Assembly: GCA_032433595.1 (NCBI GenBank)
Contig: JASWJB010000515.1
Span: 1-20,413, forward strand
Direction of reading: 5' to 3'
Source of the DNA: Conoideocrella luteorostrata
Taxonomy: Eukaryota; Ascomycota; Sordariomycetes; Hypocreales; Clavicipitaceae
DNA length: 20,413 nt
Shown: one piece after another, positions 1 to 9,307 of the stretch
How positions within the stretch are numbered: position 1 is the stretch's first letter
Layout: the number at the start of each line of letters is the position of its first letter
Made by a program: the position numbers and the translations under genes
The notes under the pieces: model-generated
Database searches by the model: none
What the model was told of the DNA's origin: nothing
Seen by the model: only the letters and a program-made list of their open reading frames with translations

Positions 1-3
1 AAA

Positions 4-298
4 ATGAAGCTCATCGTCGCTGGCTCCACTGGCTTCGTCGGCACAGAAGTCATCCGCCAAGCCATCCACCACCCATCAATCACTTCCGTCGTCGGTCTCG
101 CGCGCCGCGCAACTCCCCCTCCCGAAGCCGGCAGCCCCAAGGCATCCAAGTTCAAAAGCGTCGTGTGCGAAGATTTTAGCAACTACTCCGACAGTGTGAA
201 GGAGGAGCTTAGGGGGGCTGATGCCTGCATTTGGTGAGCCTCAACACGCTGTTTTCGTACCTAACAGCAAAATTACTTTCAGAGAGTCACAGACACAG

Positions 299-359
<61 letters not shown>

Positions 360-965
360 GACAGAGAGACAGAGAGGCTGACTATAATCATCCGGATCGG
401 ATAGGCTCTTGGCCGTCACGCCATCGTCAATCAAGACCCTAACCCTGGACGAAATTCGCAAAATCTGCCAGGACTACACGGTCACCGGGCTGGAAGCCTT
501 GACGGCTTTGTCAAAGGACGCAAATAAGTCACTGAGATTTGTGTATGCCAGTGGATCGAATGCGCAGAGGGATCAGACCAAAAAGCCCTGGGTGCTGGGA
601 GACTATTCCCTGCTGCGTGTAAGTCCGTTCGGCAGCCTAACATTCGATTCCTCCTTTGAGTTTGCTAATATTTCCACCGCCATCAGGGAGAATGCGAAAA
701 TAGAGTATTGGACGCTGCCAAACAATCCAATGGCGTCCTTGAGAGCTACATCCTCAAGCCCGGTCTGCTGTCCGGCCCCGGCCGTGACGGAATCAAAATG
801 CAGGTCACCCAGTTTTTAATGTCGTCTATGATCGGCTTGCCTCATGCGCGGGTCCAGGATGTCTCTGCCGCAGCTTTGCACATTGCGGTGCATGGGTTTG
901 AGAACGACACAATCTCGAATGAGGATTTGACCAGGATCGGACAAAAGGCTCTTGGGGAACAATAA
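4..965 (+). CDS. NAD(P)-binding epimerase/SDR-like protein, three exons
   Basis: Exons 4-233, 405-618 and 687-965 join in frame to 240 codons plus TAA. The first donor is GTGAGC at 234, the second GTAAGT at 619; acceptors are TAG at 404 and CAG at 686. The product begins MKLIVAGSTGFVGTE, a Rossmann beta-alpha-beta with the GxxGxxG dinucleotide loop at residues 7-13. A Trp codon split over intron 1 gives ..ACIWLLAVTPSS.., the usual end of the second conserved block. Exon 3 carries ..VLESYILKPGLLSGPGRD.., the substrate-side block of NAD-dependent epimerase/dehydratase-like (HTATIP2/FMP52-type) proteins. No classical YxxxK is obvious, so catalysis and substrate are unknown; it may be a cytosolic reductase or an NmrA-like protein. 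The upstream region is outside the window, and the ATG at 4 is the only start seen. It converges on the Rad60-like gene, 344 bp away. Confidence 0.85.
290..376. repeat. (CA)n/(GA)n compound microsatellite in intron 1
   Basis: A short CA run (about 299-310) passes into about twenty GA/AG dinucleotides (311-351), then an interrupted ACAGAGAG-type tract to about 376. It fills roughly half of the 171-bp first intron of the epimerase-like gene and ends just before the putative branch site (CTGAC at 378-382) and the TAG acceptor at 402-404. It is directly visible in the sequence. Confidence 0.95.
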
Positions 966-1309
966 TTCATAAAGGATTGAGCCTGTTCATTTCTGCGGCT
1001 CTACTGACGACACGGTCTGACTCACGCCGCGCCACACGCCGCTGCACGCTGCCACTGTTACTGCGAAATAGTATTGATGGTCAATGTTCTCCGGCAGGGT
1101 ATAGCCGACATTTAATGTGTTATTCTATAATAAGATAAGTTCATAAAGGCCAGAAATATTAATAAAAAAAAATAAAGGATTGAGCAATCCCAGCTGTGTA
1201 CTCCAGTGTACTCCGGGGGTATCTTGCCTCGACCGACCGCTACTAACGCCAAACCATATATATCCATAATCTGTTCTGAAAACTTGCATCGCCGCATCGC
1301 CGCACCGCT
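966..1309. other. intergenic, convergent 3' ends
   Basis: Space between the stop of the epimerase-like gene (+) and the stop of the Rad60-like gene (-). It is AT-rich around 1120-1180 with an A-rich stretch, and probably holds the 3' UTRs and poly(A) signals of both genes. No ORF with coding character was seen. Confidence 0.6.
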
Positions 1310-2833
1310 TCACTTGATATGGACCTCCAACGTGTCCATGTCATTAATATCTGCGTCCTCCATAGTCACACGCTCTTCTAAGCGGTCCCCATCAAACCAT
1401 ATACCAACATCTTTGTCTGATGGTACGGATAGTCTTGTTCTGAACCCCGTTATTACCGTCTCGACTGTTGTCTCCGGCCGCACTGTGAGCCTCACGTCTT
1501 CCAGCTCGCGGGATTTTAGAATGATTCGAATTTTGACCTCCGCCACCAGTGATTCTTCATTTGCAGACAATGAGCCCTCGTCATCTGACAATTCTCCTGC
1601 CTCCCTTTTACGCTGCAGCTCTTCTTCGCGTTCCATTGCGTAGAAGCCATCCATCGTCCACGCCTCCATGTGTATCTGGGTCCTATTTTCAGCAAGCCCC
1701 TTCGTACTATTCCCATTCACCATAGCTCGACCGTCACCTTCAGGACGTATCCCAAGGTTCAATAGTGTAGAAGATGCATACACCTTCTTCCGTCTCCATG
1801 TGAGCACGATTTCCTCCTCGCTTTCCACGTCTTGCAGAATCTCCTTCTGCTTCTGGAGCGCGAGCCAAGTGTTACGTACTACTCGGAGAGATTTATCGTA
1901 GAGGAACTTAACGCATAAGGGCTTACTGTCTTGTATGGCAGAAGTCACTAGAATATTGATGGATTCCTTCGCGGCAACTCCGTTTCGGCCACTCTCAAGC
2001 AGAGCCTGATCTCGCGCGCGTCGTTCTTCAGCCTTTCGAATGTACTCGGCAAATTCATCATCCTCGTCGGCAGCAACGCTACTGCTCACGATTTCAATAC
2101 TTTCGCTTCGTCTACCTTTGGGTGGTATTGCGGTTTGGCCACCATCTTCGTCATCCGAATCGAGGAGTTCGACGGGTGCTGCAGCAGAGCTGTGTATGTC
2201 CTTATGCCACTGCCTCTCAGTAGTTGTGGGTTGGCTGTTGGAGGTTGGTGGTCGAGCAGAGACTGGAGAACTAAATACTGCTGGCTCCGACCCGGCCGAA
2301 ACGAAACTCGTGTCCTTGGATGAAGTTGAGCTTAATCGGGCGCGCTTTGCAGCTGAAGACGTGACCAGTTCGCTATACACCATTAGCCGCAAATCTTTTA
2401 CATATATAAGAAACAAACACAAAGGAGCAAAACAACCAAAGACCTACCTGGCTTCCTCAACACTACTACTGGTCACATCATTTGTCACAGGAGTAGTAGT
2501 CCGAGCCGCCGCAGGGGACGCCGCGGAGCCTGTAATCGGGGTATTTGTTTCCGCTTGATACTCCAAGGGTCTCTTCCCTGCAGTTTCAGCTGATCTCTGC
2601 CGCTTCTCTGCCAGCCTCTGCTTCTTTCTCAGATGTCTCTCGCGATCTGCCTCCATTATAGGCTGCATTTCCTTGGACCTGCGAAACAAGCGGAGATCAT
2701 CGTCATCTACTTGTGTTTCATCTTTATCTGCCGGAGAAGGGTCAGGTTTCGCGGCAGATCTGCGCAGGGCAGTTGGCTTAAATGGGAGTTTCTTCGCCCT
2801 GAGTGGCGGAGGAGCAGTCGCCTTCTCGCTCAT
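1310..2833 (-). CDS. Rad60/Esc2/NIP45-family protein with SUMO-like domains
   Basis: Two exons on the minus strand, 2833-2448 and 2372-1310, give 482 aa. The ATG at 2833 is the first one; the frame upstream has only TTG. The intron 2447-2373 (75 bp) has donor GTAGGT, branch CTAAT and acceptor TAG, and creates a split Ser codon at residue 129. The N-terminal half is charged and low-complexity (KKQRLAEKRQR region). SUMO-interaction-like motifs are visible: VELL followed by DSDDED at 196-205, and IEIV at 221-224. A first SUMO-like fold spans about 266-370 and a second about 408-482 (VKIRIILKSRE ... WFDGDRLEE ... TLEVHIK), ending at the C-terminus as in Rad60 SLD2. The family acts in the nucleus in SUMO-dependent genome maintenance and replication-fork recombination. 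Family membership is confident; orthology to S. pombe Rad60 or S. cerevisiae Esc2 is inferred from domain order. Confidence 0.85.
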
Positions 2834-3183
2834 GGTGTTGTGTGCAAACAGACAGTGGTGCGCCAAAATGGTGGTATTGAGTAGGCCTTGGAGCCTAAGC
2901 TAGCTCGTGCGCAGCGCATCACCAAATTCAAGTCACTAGGTGATGCAGATGATTAAATAGAATAAGAAAGCTGGAAATGCTGTAAATGCGGCGGGCGGGC
3001 GCGCGGGGAACCAAGCCGTTTGTTTGTTTGCTTGCTGCCTGCAAACCTCACCGCACCTCACGGCGCCACAGTGCGAGCCACCCCGGCCCGCCCCACTCCA
3101 TATCAGGCTCTAACTTCCAGACCTCTCAGCCTCGTCTCCAATTCTCATTTACCTCCACGACATCACGACATATCTCGCCCACC
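2834..3183. promoter_or_regulatory. divergent promoter region, Rad60-like gene / LSM6
   Basis: About 350 bp separate the two ATGs, so both genes probably share a bidirectional promoter. The LSM6 side is C- and CT-rich (about 3040-3180), as in many fungal 5' UTRs. No clear TATA box was seen. There are no other genes here; ORFs crossing it are frame shadows. Confidence 0.5.
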
Positions 3184-3602
3184 ATGTCATCCCAGGAGAA
3201 CGGCGCCGTATCACAAGGCGAGGGCAAAGACCCCTCCAGCTTCTTAAGCGACATCATCGGCAACCCAGTCATAGTCAAGCTCAACTCCGGTGTCGTCTAC
3301 AAGGGTGAGCACACTTTACCACAGCAACTAGCTGCGCATGCATCCGTGGGGCTTGGGCATAGTATATCGAAAGGTTCATTGACTCACTTTGTGTTGGTTT
3401 AATAGGTGAACTTCAGTCTGTGGATGGTTATATGAACATTGCACTGGAAAAGACGGAAGAGCATGTCAATGGCACAAAGCGAAGGGAATATGGAGATGCC
3501 TTTGTACGAGGAAACAATGGTGGGTAGTGGTCCTCTATTGCTCTAATTGGAAGATTGACTAACTAATCCCTTGCAGTTATGTATATTTCCGCGGACTCAT
3601 GA
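3184..3602 (+). CDS. LSM6: U6 snRNA-associated Sm-like protein LSm6
   Basis: Exons 3184-3304, 3406-3519 and 3577-3602 give 86 aa, the normal LSm6 length. Donors are GTGAGC and GTGGGT; acceptors are TAG at 3405 and CAG at 3576. Both junctions split a codon after its first base, and intron 2 has a CTAAC branch site. Translation shows the Sm1 motif (IIGNPVIVKLNSGVVYKGEL, about residues 24-43) and the Sm2 motif (VRGNNVMYIS, about 74-83), which is diagnostic of LSm6. LSm6 is a subunit of the Lsm1-7 ring (cytoplasmic mRNA decapping and decay) and the Lsm2-8 ring (nuclear, binds the U6 snRNA 3' end in the spliceosome). The ATG context ACCATGTCA is good. The final exon is only 26 nt including the stop, so automatic annotation may miss it. 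Confidence 0.96.
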
Positions 3603-3777
3603 GGGAGGAAGTTTCGAATAAACTATCTTGATACCACTGCATGACCGGCAAGGCCTGCAACCTCGTCGTGTTATTTTCGGTGTGATGATTTCCCGCTGAA
3701 TGCTGGTGTGCATCTATCTCACCTTGCAGCAAATGACATCAGCTTGCCAGGTATCTCATACCACAGCACAACATCAC

Positions 3778-4804
3778 CTACAATCTCGTTGTCCATCCAA
3801 ACGTCGTAAATCCATGGAATTCCACCTCCCTATCCTTATTCCAAACCTGGTCTCCATGCTCTAGAATCTCATCAAACCTAGCCCGAAAAGTTTCCTTGTC
3901 GTTTCCTTCCAGGACGGCTATCTGACTGAGCGTATTAATTCGATCCCAAAGCAGCTCTTTCGTCCGCCACACCGTGAACGGCACCTTGTCCTGCCCAATC
4001 GGCGTGGTGAAGTAAGGATCCGCCGCGCGTGACTGACGCTCGAATACCTTGCCCCATTTATCATCGCGGAATCGGTCAACATCGTCGGGTGGCAAGGCGA
4101 GGACAAGTTGTTTCATCTGGTCCTCCCACTGAGTTGAGGCCGCCCAATTTCGGGGCTGGTTGTCTGTTCAGTGAGTGTTAGGCACGAGGTTTCATCTCAG
4201 CGTTTATAATTGCCTCGTACAATCTTCAATATTCCAAATGATGCCAAATTTACCACCCGGTTTCAGTACACGCCGTATTTCCTTTAGAGCTTCTTCACTT
4301 GCAAACCTAATGCTCGTTAACCACCAGCTTCGGCATGTGCCACTTTGAAGATGATGAAACGTACCAATGAAAGGACTTGGACATGCAACCTCAACATCAG
4401 CAATTTGGACAATAAAAATTCATGAAAGCATGAAAAGAAGGCAAGCAAACCTGAGCCGCAATAACAGCATCGGCCCACCCATCACCAACATCCATCCTCG
4501 TAGCCAGTCCATCTCGAACCTCCACCCTCTCCAACTTCTTGTCCACGAGACCGTCGCGCATCTTAGCCACTGGTTCAATCGCCACAATCGCATATTCCTC
4601 CTTTCTTGTGGCCAGCAACTCCGTGAACTTGCCCGTGCCGGCGGCGAGATCAACAATCTTCGCGTTCGGCTTGTGAGCTACATCTAGACGGCTTAGAAGG
4701 GACTGCACCACCTCGGGCGGATAGGACGGGCGGTGTATGTCATATGCAGAAGCATTGTCGAATCCGGTGGTGGCGGCGTGAGCGACCCTTTGTTGGCCAG
4801 ACAT
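3778..4804 (-). CDS. class I SAM-dependent methyltransferase (Methyltransf_11 type), with 11-nt exon
   Basis: Four exons on the minus strand, 4804-4451, 4375-4365, 4306-4221 and 4163-3778, total 837 nt (278 aa, TAG stop). Introns are 75, 58 and 57 bp, all GT...AG. The ATG at 4804 is the first; upstream in-frame codons are only TTG. Motif I (VDLAAGTGKF, 51-60) binds SAM and the acidic motif II is AIEPV (75-79). Exon 2 is only 11 nt and encodes SFH plus two bases of a Trp, giving AAQ-SFHWFASEEALKEIRRVLKPGG. This is the AxSxHWF and LKPGG signature of fungal relatives of yeast Tmt1/Crg1, so the micro-exon is strongly supported. A predicted cytosolic small-molecule methyltransferase; the substrate is unknown. 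It converges on LSM6 with 175 bp between stops. Confidence 0.87.
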
Positions 4805-5370
4805 TGTTACAAACAATCCCGTACTGAAAGCCTTGCAGTATGAAATTTGAGCATTTGGGCATCTCTATTTATTTTTCGTGTAGAGGCTTTTTTTGTTTTC
4901 TGTCTGGCTGGCAGCTATGTGCACAGTGTCGTGCAGATGGAGCCAATGACGTTATGGCTCGTTGGATGTCACGTCGTTATCTCCGAGAGACCGATCGAAC
5001 TACGACACTAGTTAGTTGGACTCCCCAAGAACGGCCCTGGTGCATATATTAGCTCCGGCGTTGGAAGTTGGATAACTACTTCGGACGGCTATCCGGTCTT
5101 CCCATAGATGAACTCCATGGCTGGCGCGGCCATTGATTGCCGTACTTGGAGATCAAGGGAACGAAACTTTTGGTCATTTAGGCCGTTTAGTTGTTTTCTG
5201 AGTATATACCAGCATCACAAAATGTACATACAATGAAATATACCCTAATTCGCTAAGAACAGATGATCTACCAACCTCCCAGGATTTATATGTCGTCAAA
5301 GTCAACATCTTAAAATCGGAGATTCGACCAAAATCCCAAAATAGATCGCAGAAAAGTCATCGTCTGAAAT
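4805..5370. other. intergenic: methyltransferase promoter and 3' flank of the membrane-protein gene
   Basis: There is no convincing gene. A 70-codon plus-strand ORF (4840-5052) starts with ATG but has low-complexity, family-less translation and overlaps the methyltransferase promoter. A T-run lies at about 4888-4896. The AT-rich stretch 5200-5360 is probably the 3' flank of the next minus-strand gene. Confidence 0.5.
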
Positions 5371-6308
5371 TCAACATCTCTGTTTGTATAGTCTCTTTGT
5401 TGTCCGCATGGATGACGAAGTCCTCTCGTCCTTGTCTAGTGCAGAGCCGGGTCTATTAAAAGGAATCTCTGGTCGGACACCAAGCATACCAGCAGGGAGT
5501 ACTTCGAATCCAGAATTGAGCTCTCGATGCTCTCTGTTGACATAGACTTGCGCGGAGCCGTACACTGGTCTCTTACCATAAGCGATTCTCGCAGAACTTG
5601 AATCAAGTGACAATGCACGGCTTCTGGCGAGTTGTTTTGGTGGTAACGTGAAACTGGCCACTGAGCCTTGGAAAGACGCCTTACCAGAGCCAGTCTGTGC
5701 AGGTGCCTTCGCATCCTCATTTACTGACAAGGACCATGCTTTTTTGTCATCTGCTGTATTATCGGGATAGCAAACTGGACGACAAACCTGACATCTAGCA
5801 AACGGTGCCGGAGAATGATTGACAGCCGAGCTCGACGACTCTCCATGATTATCAGCTTCGTAAAGAGATTGCTGATAATGGTAGGATAGAGCCCCCCCCT
5901 TGTGTTGGGTATGTTTTTTGTGTTCTGCTGCCGTACTTGCAGAAGACGCAGCCTGGCTGACGGCGCTGGTACCACGACATGTGTTCCAAATGCCCTCCAC
6001 CTCTACTCCTTGTTCGAGCGCACGTAACCCGAATGGGACAGTCGGTCTGCTCAGATAACGAATGTCGCAATAACTCATTTCGGCTATTCTTGCGCGCCGT
6101 TCCTCGTCAATCAGCTCGTGGCTTCGCATCTGCCGATTGGTACGCCAAAGCTTTACGAAAGCGATCAAGTATACAACAACGATGCAACTCGCAAGGACCT
6201 GCAACGCACAGGGTCAGAAATACGTGCAGGTTCAACCTGTGCGTGGAACGAACTACTCACAAAAGTCATCTGTTGCCACAGCTGCCACCTCACAAAGAAG
6301 GAAGTCAT
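5371..6308 (-). CDS. conserved unnamed fungal protein with one N-terminal membrane segment
   Basis: Exon 1 (6308-6261) encodes MTSFFVRWQLWQQMTF. A 62-bp intron (6260-6199; GTGAGT, CTGAC branch, CAG) follows, then exon 2 (6198-5371), giving 291 aa with TGA. The junction is phase 0 and runs straight into the hydrophobic helix VLASCIVVVYLIAFVKLW (residues 17-34), followed by a basic stretch and a conserved-looking LIDEERRARIAEM segment. The remainder is Ser-rich, polar and probably disordered, with a short Cys pair pattern (CQVCRPVC). I recall similar N-termini (FVRWxLWxxMTFVL) in unnamed proteins of Eurotiomycetes, but no function is known to me. A single-pass membrane protein with a long soluble tail is predicted. 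Without the spliced first exon the gene would lack an ATG. Confidence 0.75.
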
Positions 6309-7018
6309 GCTGTTGGCTTCGCCATGGGCTGTCAGGTCAAGCACAAGCGACTAGGTAAGTCAAACCCGATGCGGCAAACGCTATGGAGAATACTCATTAT
6401 TTAGGCGAGTATGTTTCAGGCGGGTTGAAAGAGCGTGGCAATCGGAGACAGGGCTTAAACACAGCTGGAGCCGCATTTACGAAGTAGTGAAAATGCAGCA
6501 AGAGCCAAGGAGTAGTTCACAGGAAGTGGTGGTACCGCTAAATATAGTCCTGGTGTAAAATATGTACGTAGACTCGTGCGCGATAGAGCATCCTGTGCCC
6601 ATATATTGAATCTTGTGTTGTGCGGTAAATAGGTTGAGGAAGCAACGAACGTTGTTTTGCCATGAGGCCGGCCGGCTAACATGGTTGGGGTGTGGGCAAG
6701 GCAGGGACATTGAAAGGAGCGGAAGTGAAGACAGAAAGAGGTTTGCCGCAGCGGTGCTACAGTGGATTTTTTTTTTATTTTTTTCCTTCGCTTTGTTTGG
6801 GAAGCGACGCGCCAGCCAGCTGTCACACACGTTTGCAGCCAGCCAGGACACTCTTTGATATCAGTTCACCAAAGTACTTCACGTAGCGAACAATACGGAT
6901 TCGTTCTATTTCGCGTTTACAAAGCTCCCTCTGCTATTACGATTTTACTGCATTACGGTATTACCGTATGCTGTTATCATTGTCTCTAAAACATTCATGT
7001 AGATTTAATAATCCATGC
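6309..7018. other. intergenic, upstream of the membrane-protein gene
   Basis: About 710 bp with no convincing gene. Several overlapping 60-124-codon ORFs on both strands lack homology-like features and contradict each other. A T-rich tract lies at 6767-6784. The region probably holds the promoter of the gene starting at 6308 (-) and the 3' UTR of the gene ending at 7019 (-). Confidence 0.5.
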
Positions 7019-7654
7019 TCACACGTTAAATAAGACCATCGCCCCAAGAACAGCTCCCACCAACGCCGTCAACGGTTCATCCATGGCCTTCGCAGCATGA
7101 CCAGTTTGAGTCGAAGTACTAGCAGTGCTAATGGCAGAGCCAACAGCACTGTTGCTAGACTTCGAAGTACCGGTCGGCATCTGTGTCGAAAGAGTAGCCG
7201 GCTTGGTTGTCGTGGGATTGGTGCTGACAGAGTCGGTTGTTGAAACAGTTGTAGTTGCAGGAACCACGACAGCAGTGGTCGAAACTAGAACTGAAGCAGA
7301 GCTGGTACTTGATTTACCTGCTCCGCCGCAGGCATCGTCGGTAACTTCCGGAGCAACTTGCGTGTTGGCCATGGAAGTGGCAGCACTATTGGTTGAAGGT
7401 ATCCAGCAAGGGAGATACGATGGCTCAGTTTTGAATATCTCTGTACCTGTGTATGCGGGACATCCAGGTTTGTTCTTCGGGGGCGCTCGACCGCCGCCGC
7501 AGTCAAAGGGATCGCAAATTTGACCATCATCTGGGTCGTACCAGTGAACGATGTTATCCGCACAGGTTGTGAAGCTATGAGTTTTGCACCCGAATGCAGC
7601 AACCTTGGTGACCAACACAAGTGGCAGAAGAACAGATAGTGTAGGCTTGATCAT
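7019..7654 (-). CDS. secreted Cys-containing, Ser/Thr-rich, probably GPI-anchored surface protein
   Basis: Single exon, 211 aa; the ATG at 7654 is chosen because the only codon extending the frame to 7669 is a GTG. Residues 1-20 form a signal peptide (hydrophobic LSVLLPLVLV core, cleavage near VAA-F). The ectodomain module at about 22-84 has Cys at 23, 31, 47, 52, 65 and 83 and the pattern HWYDPDDGQICDPFDCGGGRAPP; a seventh Cys is at 109. A Ser/Thr/Val-rich stalk (about 112-190) is a likely O-glycosylated region. The C-terminus ends in a hydrophobic tail (LTALVGAVLGAMVLFNV), typical of a GPI-attachment signal. The Cys module resembles a fungal family sometimes labelled 'siderophore biosynthesis enzyme'. 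I know no experimental basis for that label, so I do not adopt it. Likely at the plasma membrane or cell wall. Confidence 0.82.
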   Translation of the reverse strand: MIKPTLSVLLPLVLVTKVAAFGCKTHSFTTCADNIVHWYDPDDGQICDPFDCGGGRAPPKNKPGCPAYTGTEIFKTEPSYLPCWIPSTNSAATSMANTQVAPEVTDDACGGAGKSSTSSASVLVSTTAVVVPATTTVSTTDSVSTNPTTTKPATLSTQMPTGTSKSSNSAVGSAISTASTSTQTGHAAKAMDEPLTALVGAVLGAMVLFNV

Positions 7655-7763
7655 TTTGGCTAAAACCACAGCCGTGTTGGCAGCAATCTGTTGATGATAT
7701 GAACGACGCGGAAGTTTGGCAGATCAAAGGGTAGAGAGTGTTGAAGCAGAGTGTAGGGGGTCT

Positions 7764-7779
7764 TATATATATATGTATA
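7764..7779 (-). promoter_or_regulatory. TATA-like element upstream of the GPI-protein gene
   Basis: An alternating TA run (TATATATATATGTATA on +) lies about 110 bp upstream of the ATG at 7654 on the minus strand. The distance and sequence fit a TATA box. This is inferred from position only. Confidence 0.5.
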
Positions 7780-7889
7780 CTTTTTTCGGACGAAAATAAG
7801 ACCGGAAATTAAAACAGGCAGCCACTGCTACCAAAGAAAGATAAATAAAATATACCGGTCTCGACCTGCAAGTCCTGTTACAAACCATG

Positions 7890-8229
7890 CTATATGGTCC
7901 CTTGCTGCCCTTTGCTTCTGGATGGAGCTATTGAAGTGTCCTTGATCCACATGACAATGGAAGTATTTTTTTTGGTTTGAGGACATCGACATACTGCAAT
8001 GATATCATCTCGACCGCTATTCAGGATTTTAAGTTTAGTTTCGTTTGGTTTTAAATCACCGGATCCCTTCCAGCCATGGACGCCCCAATGTAGATAATTT
8101 CCTTCCATCACAACCCTGAGTAAACGCTCGCAAGGGCTATTTGGGTCTCCGGGGTGGGTAATTAACAATGCCATATGGGTCTGGGCTTCATGGATATCTA
8201 ATACGAATTCGGCAATCACCGTGCGTCAT
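7890..8229 (-). pseudogene. small unnamed ORF with probable 1-nt frameshift near its start
   Basis: An open frame on the minus strand runs from about 8225 to the stop at 7890 and reads like protein (..GNYLHWGVHGWKGSGD.., ..IIAVCRCPQTKKNTS..). The first in-frame ATG is at 8174, giving 94 aa. Fifteen coding-like codons (VIAEFVLDIHEAQTH) lie upstream of it without a start. An ATG at 8229 in another frame would link to them if one G of the run at about 8219-8220 were absent, giving about 112 aa. So this is either a short intact gene starting at 8174 or a gene broken by one inserted base (or a sequencing error). The beta-rich composition suggests a small globular domain; the family is not recognised. 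It sits divergent to the decayed DUF346 gene. Confidence 0.45.
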
Positions 8230-8356
8230 TGTTCTCAGCAAGGGCTCTCGATTCAACTGGGAGACAAGACGCACTGGTGAGGGGGGGGACAGAGAACAAC
8301 CCCTTATTTAGGTATTATAACACAATAGGTACTGTAACGATTTATGAGAAAATATC

Positions 8357-9020
8357 ATGGTGTCACGGAGTGCTAATCGCCTTGACATGTTTGTATGGGG
8401 TATGAACAACGCAGTCTTCACCATGTCCTGGAACCGAATCCCGTGGTCGCCCAGCCTGACCGGATAGAAACGCTTGGGCGGCACCATCGTTGGTGCACCC
8501 AAAGCAGTCTGCTGGGGCCCGAGCCGAATTGACATTTTTGTGAGAGGCACTAACAATGGTGTCTATCAAAAGACTTGGAATGGGTCTTTTTTTGGCAACC
8601 TCCGTCACTGGCTGGACGAGTCTAGGAGGCACTGTCATGGATGACGTTGTCGTCGTTTCCAGGGCTTCAAACAGACTAGATTTATTTGTAAGAGGCACTA
8701 ACAACTCTGTTTATCAGGAGAGTGGAATGATTCTGCTTAGGCTCCTTTCGCCTCTGGATGGGACAATCATGGAGGCGTCCGTCATGTCGAGCCCGGCGGC
8801 TGTCGCTTTGGGAGGTAGCAAAATCTCGCTGGCTTCTCAGGGAACTAACAATGCAGTCTATATCAAACGGTTCGATGGGGCTGCTTGGGGTAATTGGAAG
8901 CTTATCGGGGGCGTCATCACTGATGTGCCGGTGCTTCCTAGACCCGCGGGGAGATTAGAGATGTCCTACGAGTGTCCGGGGAACGAATGCCTCACTTTTT
9001 GTGTACGATTAGAAAAGTAA
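8357..9020 (+). pseudogene. decayed DUF346/PLL-like beta-propeller repeat protein
   Basis: Repeated blade-like units are visible in changing frames: [15 protein letters not shown] (from about 8382), [17 protein letters not shown] (about 8523), NRLDLFVRGTNNSVYQ (about 8671) and ISLASQGTNNAVYIK (about 8823). They are linked by W-rich and LGG segments such as WTSLGG and WKLIGG. This matches the roughly 48-residue DUF346 repeat (LDVFVRGTDNALYHKWW..LGG) of PLL-like lectin propellers. The frame is broken by a TAG at 8465-8467, where the repeat expects Trp (TGG to TAG), by a shift near 8600, by compensating shifts near 8720-8800, and again after about 8960. No start with a signal peptide and no complete propeller remain. 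Once probably a sugar-binding or secreted propeller protein; now a relic. The longest single frame (8556-9020) is not a gene on its own. Confidence 0.72.
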
Positions 9021-9307
9021 ACATCGTGGGCCTCTTGCAGCCTGCTAGTGGTCTCTGATCGAGTATTTGAGTCCTGTGGTAAATCGCGCACGTTATATGT
9101 TGACTTCAGCACAAAGTCCTCCGTGACAGCTACGTTGTTACCGAAACTACGTGTAATATATTCAAAGTTTTGGGCACTCGTCATAACTTCGCACTGTCTC
9201 CTACTCCCTCTGCACTGACACTGATCCAAGCAAGCCAGGCGTTTAGAGTGTGATGCACTGCCTATGAGGTCATAGGTCACGGACGGACCTGCTATTACCG
9301 TCAACAT
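8966..9307 (-). other. 113-codon ORF of uncertain coding status
   Basis: An ATG-initiated frame on the minus strand overlaps the tail of the DUF346 relic. The middle has a Cys cluster (ACLDQCQCRGSRRQCEVM) and the rest is unremarkable. There is no signal peptide, no intron evidence and no family recognised. It could be a fragment of a small Cys-rich protein or chance; chance is slightly favoured. Confidence 0.2.

Noticed and set aside
279..461. ORFs on both strands through the GA/CA repeat
   Set aside because: Low-complexity translations of a microsatellite (Arg-Glu and Ser-Leu repeats) inside an intron.
2040..2558. 172-codon plus-strand ORF
   Set aside because: Antisense shadow of the Rad60-like exons, Ser/Ala-rich composition and no domain.
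5979..6404. 141-codon plus-strand ORF and its frame neighbours
   Set aside because: Antisense to the membrane-protein gene and its promoter, with no coding character.
6455..6858. Overlapping ORFs of 64-124 codons on both strands
   Set aside because: Mutually overlapping, span a T-rich tract, no ATG-plus-domain support; treated as intergenic.
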